Origin: Cylindrobasidium torrendii FP15055 ss-10
Taxonomy: Eukaryota > Basidiomycota > Agaricomycetes > Agaricales > Physalacriaceae
Assembly (NCBI GenBank): GCA_000934385.1
Contig: KN880521.1
Location: 1-64,000 of the forward strand
Length of the DNA: 64,000 nucleotides
Direction of reading: 5' to 3'
Part shown: in pieces, positions 56,629-64,000 of the stretch
Position numbering within the stretch: position 1 is the stretch's first letter
Layout: every line of letters starts with the position of its first letter
Notes under the pieces: generated by a model
What the model saw: the letters and a program-made list of their open reading frames with translations, nothing else
The model's database searches: none
What the model was told of the DNA's origin: nothing
Position numbers and translations under genes: made by a program

Positions 56629-59163
56629 ATGGCCCACCCAACGCGCTCTTTGCGCGCTCGAAAAAAGCCGAAGGTGACCGTCAAAACTTCGGACGACGAA
56701 GCGTGGCAGGACTCAATGGTAGGTAGGCTTTCTGCCACTCACCTGCATCTCTTCAGTATTGAACTCGCGACATAGGACAGCCCAACGGCCTCATCGAGCG
56801 ACGAAAGCCAATTCTCTGAGTCGAGCACAGCGGCGAAGAAGAAGCCGGTCAGCAAGAAGACGGCGAACAAGAAGACGGTGAAGAAGAATACTGAGGCGTT
56901 CAAGCACGTCCGAGGCCGTCGTGGGCTTCTAGGAGCAGTCAATGACATGCCTGAGGACATCATTTACGAGGTCCGTGGTTCCTGCATAGCGGTACATGGT
57001 TTCTCAGCCATCCCCAGATCTTCTCATGGCTTGAGCCTCGCGATTTACTCCATTTGTCGCGAACGTCAAAGGATACACGAGCATTCTTGATGGCAAGACG
57101 CGCCGAGCACATTTGGCGTATTGCTCGTACCAACGTCGAAGGCCTCCCTCCCATCCCAGACACTCTTTCTGAACCTGCATACGCTAATCTCATGTTCGAT
57201 TCCCACTGCCATGTCTGTCCGGCCGTATGATCCCTGAATATGATGGCATGCATTGACACTTTCACAGGAATGCTTGCAACCGAAGGCAATGCATGTAGAT
57301 TGGCAGTCTTTCGTTCGCGTGTGCAAACGCTGTCTCAAGGAGAGCGAGATGTACGAGCCCATGTCCCACCCTGTTGCAGTCACTAACTGATATCTCGGCG
57401 CAGATTCACAACTGAGAGAGCCGGTGAAGTAAGAGACCACAGAGTCATGAACTTGCTTTGGGACTATGCTCCTCGCATCAGACTCCCACTTGCCAAACGC
57501 GTGATGATAGGTATGATTGTGTCTGCCTTCGAGGCCGATTTCTCACATATACTGTCGATCAGAAAACAATTGGCACATAGATAACTGGCTCAAACTCAAA
57601 GATGAACTCGAAGAAATCATAGGGTCGGGATCCGACACAAAGCTAGCGGATTGGCGCGCCAAGCGGCAACGAATGATGAAGGTTCCTCTACGCATCGACT
57701 GATACAGCTAATCATTGCTAATACTGGACAAAGGATGCTGAGGCACTTGAATCGTTTATCGCTCGACGCGGTCAACAGCGCAAAGAGGATCTTACAGACC
57801 TCCGCCGACAGCGTCGCGAAGCGTGAGTTTTCATTGCCAACCACCGAGACGAAAACTAAATCGTTATTCTAGAATTATCGAAAAGTTATCCTCGCTTGGT
57901 TGGGGCGAAGAGTTAAAGACAAACACTCGCGACTTACTATCTTCGCACAAGTCCGTCAACCAGCCGAGAGCCCTGACCCAGCGCAGTGAGTGTTTTTGTG
58001 GTCGTTCGCTTTGTACCAAACCGACCGTTTACCATGTAGTATGGAACAACATTGAAACTGATTTGCTCGAGTTCATGAAGACCACCCAGGAAGCTCGACT
58101 CCTTGTCCAAAAAGAAAACGCCATAAAGACTCGGCTCGCCAATATCCGCGCGTTTTACCACACCTTCATCGGAAGCCAGCTGGAAGAAGTAGTGTTCCCT
58201 CCGATTTCTGACGTTGTTCATTCGTCACCCTTTCATGAACTCATCTTCGAAACTCCTTTCCATCTCACGATAGAAAGGGAAACGTTTGTCGACGCGCTGG
58301 AGGCGAACATCCCGAGCATCGCGAAGGACTGGAGGGAGGTGAACACCCTAGCGCTGCAGGAAAAGCTTCGGCTGGCTGGCCGTCCCACCGACCTCAGCTT
58401 GGCTGTCTCGCTGTTTAGATGTACCGGCTGTCGCCTAATTGTGCCTTTTTCGGCAGCTCTTCAACACTCTTGCTGCTCGCTTGAGCCATGGACGATGCGC
58501 TATGACCAGGAGGACTTCCGCTACAATATAGCAAAACTCTCTGTGCATCCGTTATTGGATGTCGTCCGTCGCGTTATCGAATGTTGTGGGCTCGACGCGG
58601 AAACCGCTACGATGGAAGACATGGATCGAGCAGACGTCTTCCTTACATGCGCTGTTTGCAATAAACGCGGGTCGAAGCGGGATTGGGTCAGCGCTGAGAA
58701 CCCAACGACATGGGCGATGCGATGGATAACAGCGGTGGTAAGTTACTACTCCATTGCAGCATCGACACCGTCTCAACACGACTGCTTTAGGACCATTGGC
58801 ATCCGGATGACAAGGACGGAAGCCCGGAGTATTCTCTCCTGACTGACCCAAAGCATGTCAAGAAGGCAAGGCTACTGGAAGCTGCAAGACTCGAGACTAT
58901 GGGGACGGGTGTCTGTAAGCTCTGTAAACACGTCTGCCGCCCAATGGACTGGGTGGCCGCGGAGAAGCATCTACTGGAAGCGTACGTTTTCTCGTTGGCA
59001 TCCGAAGCGCGTCTCACAGTATCTGCATAGGCATAACATTGAAGCTGAAGCTGAAGACGCAGTGCCAATCAAGCACTGGCGCCTGCCACTAAAAAATTCA
59101 CGCACTGGCCCGAATGACGTTCATAACGTCGGACGGGCCGATTTGGAGATTCCCTATGGTTAA
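56629..59163 (+). CDS. F-box protein, long form with cysteine-rich tail (paralogue E)
   Basis: N-terminus MAHPTRSLRARKKPKV, then a Lys-rich nuclear-type tract (KKKPVSKKTANKKTVKKN), RGRRGLLGAVNDMPEDIIYE, LSRTSKDTRAFLMARRAEHI, and the signature SEPAYANLMFDSHCH. Middle helices include LKDELEEIIGSG and end VNQPRALTQRS. The tail exon starts WNNIETDLLEFMKTTQEARL and continues about 240 residues. It carries FRCTGCRLIV, FLTCAVCNKRG and GVCKLCKHVC, followed by a His-x4-His-like HLLEAHNIE, so CxxC pairs and a possible C2H2 end are present. It ends GRADLEIPYG. Tail-to-tail with the short F-box gene at 59409-60967, 245 bases apart. Confidence 0.75.
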
Positions 59164-59408
59164 GAGCTATGCGGTATCTGCGTACGTTTGACTTATCCGT
59201 TTGCAGGTGCAGACCCGGCACTTGTCCAGGCTATTCTTGCTCTTATGTCGTGATGTGGGCCATACTACGCTTTGCGTCTCAGTAATTCGAATTCATGGTA
59301 TTGTAGAAGTCAGTAAGTAATGTCTACCGTCTTGATTAATGTACCGTATCTTCTTTGAGGCATTGTTCTTTGAGTGCATGCTAAGTGTTTGCGTTGCTAG
59401 ATAATTCG

Positions 59409-60967
59409 CTATTGCAGCGCGCCCGTTCCAACGTCTACCACTCTCACTGGTATACCAAGGGCATTGTTCCTTGTCTCGTGTAGCGATAAACTCTCCTTCC
59501 TCTCTCGCTGCATGATCGCGAGTAGCTCAGGTTCGATGTTCTTCCAGACTAGGATTCCGTGTCAGTATATTCTTTGAAGCTAAGGGAAAGGATAACTTAC
59601 TACGATCAGTAAGAGCTCTCGGCTGGTTGACAAGCTTGTGCTTGCTCAAGGATTTGCAAAACTTGGGCGTGAGCTCGGCCCCCCACTCGACCTGGAGCTT
59701 GGCGATGATACTGAAGAGGTGGCTGTTATATGATACACGCAGTGAGTCCGACAATATAGACGTACGCGAGAAAGCGGTCCCCGCGAACTTGCCAGAGGTC
59801 GTGCCTACGGCGCTTAGCTCGAAGTTTGAGAAATTTATCAATCTTTGCGGCATCCTTGGAGATTGTATGAGCCTTACACCAGAATAGATCAAGTCTGAAT
59901 ATCTCACGTCTTGCACGACCTTGTGTTTCTTTTCCCACTCAGCGAGTTCATTTGCATTTTGCGAAATTGCGTATACTTCGTCCCGCATACGATTCCATGT
60001 GTCCATGTGATAAAACACTGTCGAAAACATAGTTCAGAAGAGAGAAATCGACAAATAGAAGTCAGAATCGTACCAGCAGCGTCAATCTGAGACCCGGTGT
60101 ACTCGATTTTCGGTACATGCTTGTAGAGCATAACAAGAGCAATATTGCGCCCGTGGTATGCCGGTTGATCTGTATATCTAGAGCAAGGATATGAGACCAT
60201 ATCGAAGAAATATGAAATACCAAGGTACTTACATTTGCCCCGCAAGAAGGCAGTCTGCACAGAGGCGAAGACGTGATTCCCAGTCTGCGTGTCGAGCACG
60301 ATGAACGAAACATTCCTAAGAACATTCAGCTGTCATGAAAATACTTGCAAAATAGTAACGGACATGGCAAAAGGTATCGAACACCAGACTAGCGTACGCA
60401 GGCTCGGACATGTCATGCGGGAGTGGCGGGAGGTCGGGCACCATCGAACGAGCAGCCCGCCATATGTACTCCGAAGGCTTCCTCATCAAGACTGCTCGAA
60501 TATCCTTGGAGGTGCGTGACAATGACACAAGGTCTCCGGGCTCAAGACGGGAAAATATCTAGACATGTGAACAAAGAGCCCAATGTAACAAAGAACCGGG
60601 ACATACTTCAAATACGACGTCCTGAGGAAGTTCTTTGACTGCCTGAAGAACCCCGCGCCGCCCACGGACACGTCTGAATGCTTCCCTAAGAGCGACTTCT
60701 TCATCGTCGACTACCTTCTTGGGTTTGGCCTTCGATGTCGCCTTCTTGTTCTTTCGCCCCGGGACACTCATTTTCTCAGTGGCTTCATCATTAAAATCAT
60801 TGCCTGCCCTCGCCGCTAGATATCATGCTCGGTTATAATCTATGACGGCAAAGCTGCTACTTACATTTCTTAGATCTCGCCACCTTAGCAGGTCTAGCAT
60901 CGTCTGAACCGTCGTCTGTATATTTGCGTTTCGTTGCAGCACGTTTCGGACGTGTGTTGGAAGCCAT
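59409..60967 (-). CDS. F-box protein, short form (paralogue C)
   Basis: N-terminus MASNTRPKRAATKRKYTDD, then NKKATSKAKPKKVVDDEEVA, GRRGVLQAVKELPQDVVFEV, an F-box remainder with LVSLSRTSKDIRAVLMRKPS, and SEPAYASLVFDTFCH. The middle reads NANELAEWEKKHKVVQD and VEWGAELTPKFCKSL, then VNQPRALTDRS. The final exon starts WKNIEPELLAIMQRERK and stops after about 45 residues, without the cysteine-rich domain. The leader is ACCACCACCACC before ATG. Closest to the short F-box gene at 94-1584 in N-terminus and signature. Presumed SCF adaptor lacking the usual tail. Confidence 0.72.
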
Positions 60968-61755
60968 GGTGGTGGTGGTCAGTGGGAAAGAAACGCACGC
61001 TGGACCTTTGATCCTAAGACCGTCGGATATCGGGCCGAGTTCTGTCCCCGTGACCAGGCCCAGCTTCGCAAACTCGGTACAATCAACTTCGCCATGTATG
61101 TAGAACATACAACAGGGGATTGTATGTAATTCAGAACTGCTAGAATATTGGCATCTCAAATGCTGCATGATATACACCAGTCTTATGCAGCTCCTTCAAC
61201 CCTTGCGTTCTGGAAAGTAGATTCGACATCTCTCTTGCCCACACTTACTCATTCATTATATACCACAGAGCATTAGAACATGCTTAAAGTTACCGCATAT
61301 CCTTAATTGACGAAGACGGAAGATGGCATACGTCAAGGGTTGACTTCATCCTCATGCCCTCACTACGCACTAACCCTGGTGTACGTAGCGCAGAATCGTC
61401 ATTAAGGCCCTCTAAGCAGGGCTTCATATGGAAATTTCCATTGGCTTTCAGTGTGGTATGACGAGTGGACGAGCTGCACTTGAGCTACTCGCTGAAAGGT
61501 TCACGAGAACACGGTCACGGGGTGCAGAGCGCGTTCCTTTTGTATGACCTCATACATGACGCGGCCTCGAGCGACTTCTTTCGCTGAAGAAGGAACAAGG
61601 AGAACGATATAACCGAATAGGAACAAGAAACGTTGGTCACTGCACCACTCGCAAGTCTGACGAATGCGCGCACAACAAGCCAGTGCATGTTTTACAAGTT
61701 TACATTCCTGAATATGTTCGAGTCCATGACAAAGTACAGTTATTATTGTTTACAT
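60968..61755. other. intergenic, no gene seen
   Basis: Nearly 800 bases between the F-box promoter and the lectin 3' end. Open frame 60857-61177 (minus) only continues the first F-box exon upstream. Nothing else recognised. Confidence 0.45.
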
Positions 61756-62406
61756 TTAGGCCTGGGTGAATTGCCAGCTCTGGTGAGGGGCGGTGCCCTG
61801 TTGCTCGGTCCACTGTCCCCAGACGGAGACGCGGGTACCGTCCTGGTCGCTTCCGTTGTCGAGGTCGAGGTTGAAGCAAGGATCAGCGTAGATCCTGGTT
61901 ATCGGACGCGTGAGTCGTGCACAACGATTACGAGCGAGCAGAGACAGACCTGAAGCCCTTGGATGCGATGTGCTGGTCGACGTTCATGAACCACTCGTAG
62001 GGCTGGCTAGGCCACGATTAATGTCGAGGACGATGGTTAGAAGAGCGCGACGTACTCCTGACCGATGATCTGCTTGTTGTCGCCGGCCTGGCCGCCTTCG
62101 ATGGCGAGATACTTGCCGCCGCGCTTGTTGCGGAAGGTCCACTGTAGATGGGCCTCGTCAGCGTCGCCGATGAACCATGCCCGGTCCTTGCGCACCTTTC
62201 CGCTGCCAGTTTGCTGAACCTCCCACTGCTGGTTCTCGCCGCCATGCTTCTTGTATCCGATGATGATGCCATCCTCTGTTAACACATCCATCAGCGTCGG
62301 GCCATTGAGAGAAGCGATAGTAAAGCATACGCTTCAGGTCAAGAGCAGTGCCCGACTTCGCGTTGGAGATGACAAAGGTGCCGTTGGAGGGAGAGGTGAA
62401 AGACAT
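61756..62406 (-). CDS. ricin-B-fold (beta-trefoil) lectin, mushroom CNL-like
   Basis: Four exons: MSFTSPSNGTFVISNAKSGT to DLK; DGIIIGYKKHGGENQQWEVQ to IIGQEY; PYEWFMNVDQHIASKGF; and a final exon with DPCFNLDLDNGSDQDGTRVS, VWGQWTEQQG and QSWQFTQA. Three QxW-type repeats (NQQWEV, LQWTFR, QSWQF) and the D-L-D-N-G carbohydrate-site pattern fit the beta-trefoil. About 145 residues, without a signal peptide, as in cytoplasmic mushroom lectins. Such lectins bind glycans and several defend fruiting bodies against predators; sugar specificity and activity here are unknown. GGCTTATATACG at about 62441 serves as a TATA box. Confidence 0.85.
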
Positions 62407-63841
62407 GATAGATGATGGTAAGAAGGAAAGAGATGTACGTGGCTTATATACGCGTCCGTAGAGGGGCTTTCTGAGACTGCTGTCATGACGCAGTGGGCCG
62501 GTGTGGCGCATAGGTCAAAGGCGGTGCGTCGTTTCCCTAAACCGAACCCAAAAATAAATCACAAGGAAATGACGACAAAACAATGGCGAAATTGTGATGA
62601 CAAGAACGCCTGCTTCATCAATCCACAAGCGCCCACAAGTGATCGAGAGGCGTGGGAAATCCCGATGCTGGTGCGTAAATCAGCAGCTAGGCGGCCTGCC
62701 AGGGCATGCCACTTTGAGTATTAGCCTGATATTAGCGTGAGTTGCGCGTTTTGATATTCTGATCCCTACCCAACGATTCATATGTGGCTGGAACGCTCAA
62801 GATCTAGGCCAAGAATTGTGTACATGGGAATGGGCAATAGTAAGATCCTAGTGTTGCTGGGCTTACAGGAAAGACTTTGCAATTGCGGCAGGATATACAC
62901 AGAGGAGGCTATCTGGCCTCTCACTCATGATGTATCGAGTGGTCCAGGTAGTCGATCTGTCATTGTTCTAAGGTTCTTCATTATACACGTCAAACCAAAT
63001 GTCCGCAAGCCTGAATTTGAATCAAGAGTGTATATTCAGCTTTGGGAAATCAAAAGTCACTGATCCTAGGCACTCCAGCACTAGCGTAGTACGACGGTAT
63101 GCCTCGGAATTCAGTGGGGCGTCCTAAAGATGCGATTGAGACGCACATCGGCGCCTCGTCGGCGCCCAGGTCGATAATGTGCTGCTACGTATCAGAATGG
63201 CGACGACGCAATTTCGAGCCCCGACGCGTCCTGGCGCCCGTGTGAGTTGTTCCCTGTTGTTCCTCGCGGTGGAAGTAGCTGTATCAGGATGAATTGCACA
63301 AGAATTGCACCAAAGAACCACAAACAGACGGTAGTTGAAAGCTCTCTTGCAACGTTTCCTAGATATTCGACACAGAGACGACGGAGACTCTGGAAGCTCA
63401 TCTATGGGTCCTGCGTAGTATCTGTGCGGGCAGGCTCGGGAGTCTGTAACGACTGGTGAGATCCTACGATAGATGGATGGCGCAACTAGGCCGAAGGCAT
63501 GACGAGGGATGGAACGGCACTTGCCGACCAGAATATTGATCGACAGGGCGTGGAGCCCCACAAGCAATTCAGTCCTGTCCAAACTTCGGTCAGAGATTCA
63601 AACTTTAGCTGCATGGATAAACAAAACTTGCTGCGTCGCAGAGAGAAAAGAAAGTACAAGCAGTAGCTATATCTCATAGTTCGTAAGCGGGTCACGGCGG
63701 AAATCTCGGACAGGAGATAGATGGAGGCGCTGACATAAGGAGATAAGCATGTGTTCGATCATCAAGGCTGGACTCTATCCACGACCCTGCACGCTCGTTT
63801 CCAGTAACTTGTCCCTTCTTCTCTCATCTTATGAAAGGAGC
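62407..63841. other. intergenic, about 1.4 kb
   Basis: The lectin promoter is at the left and the promoter of the last gene at the right. A minus-strand frame at 63192-63401 encodes a possible membrane segment (VCLWFFGAILVQFILIQLL), and the overlapping frame 63124-63582 is longer but unconvincing. I could not tell a real gene from chance. Confidence 0.35.
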
Positions 63842-64000
63842 ATGGTAGCCTCTCTTACTTCCTCCCGCTTGACCCCCATGTTTTTCACCCGCTACGGACA
63901 CGACGATGACCCATTGACGCGTGCGCTCGCCCCGCCGCCAGGAGAGACACCAGCACAACGTGCCGACCGGGAGGCTCTGGAGCTTGCAAGCCAACGGCGG
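63842..64000 (+). CDS. 5' end of a probable heterotrimeric G-protein alpha subunit gene (partial)
   Basis: Open from ATG to the window end, 53 codons without stop or intron. It reads MVASLTSSRLTPMFFTRYGH, then DDDPLTRALAPPPGETPAQR and ADREALELASQRR. The D-P-L-T-x-A-x-x-P-P-x-x-E-T-x-x-x-R stretch resembles the N-terminal region of divergent basidiomycete G-alpha subunits, before the amphipathic helix that contacts G-beta. There is no myristoylation glycine at position 2. The GTPase domain lies outside the window, so the call rests only on this short stretch. Confidence 0.5.
   Translation, partial: MVASLTSSRLTPMFFTRYGHDDDPLTRALAPPPGETPAQRADREALELASQRR

Noticed and set aside
63124..63582. 152-codon minus-strand frame
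   Set aside because: It overlaps a different frame with a membrane-like segment; neither has start context or splice partners.

Overview
The window is nuclear DNA from a filamentous basidiomycete, most likely an Agaricomycete. Genes are packed on both strands and broken by many short introns of about 45 to 60 bases with GT..AG ends and CTRAY-like branch sites. The recognisable families are typical of mushroom-forming fungi: F-box proteins with a cysteine-rich tail, a hydrophobic surface-binding protein, a beta-trefoil lectin, a secreted intradiol dioxygenase, MOV10/SDE3-like helicases and a G-alpha gene start. A polypore-like source is a guess. I see no transposase, reverse transcriptase, CRISPR array, rRNA or organellar sequence.

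Layout. 1-9 kb: a short F-box gene (-), an NTF2-like gene (-), a NUDIX hydrolase (+), a sugar transporter (-), a six-exon C2H2 zinc-finger gene (-) and a tRNA-Ala(AGC) (+). 9.5-18 kb: a second short F-box gene (-), a long-chain acyl-CoA synthetase (-), a tRNA-Ala-like pseudogene (-) and a long F-box gene (+). 18-31 kb: an NHX1-type cation/proton exchanger (-) divergent from a DUF202-like membrane protein (+), an unknown Ser/Pro-rich protein (-), an NTF2-like gene (-), an FtsJ-fold methyltransferase (+), two unknown genes and histone chaperone asf1 (-). 31-41 kb: a very large Lte1/Cdc25-type RasGEF (+) and a MOV10-like helicase (+). 41-50 kb: an HsbA gene, a block copied from about 23-25 kb carrying another intact NTF2-like gene, a broken second HsbA copy, an unknown gene, an intradiol dioxygenase, a GPI-type small secreted protein and a fourth NTF2-like gene. 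50-64 kb: a second MOV10-like helicase (+), a seven-finger C2H2 gene (-), a long F-box gene (+) tail-to-tail with a short one (-), a ricin-B-fold lectin (-) and the 5' end of a probable G-alpha gene running off the window.

The main theme is local gene-family expansion: five F-box paralogues in two architectures, four NTF2-like paralogues with one intron plan, two helicases about 13 kb apart, two C2H2 genes, and a recent-looking segmental duplication that also produced a fusion reading frame. The housekeeping genes (asf1, NHX1, acyl-CoA synthetase, NUDIX, RasGEF, tRNA-Ala) lie between these families. I see no biosynthetic cluster or operon-like unit. Exon structures were assembled by eye from splice signals, reading phase and paralogue comparison; individual junctions could be off.
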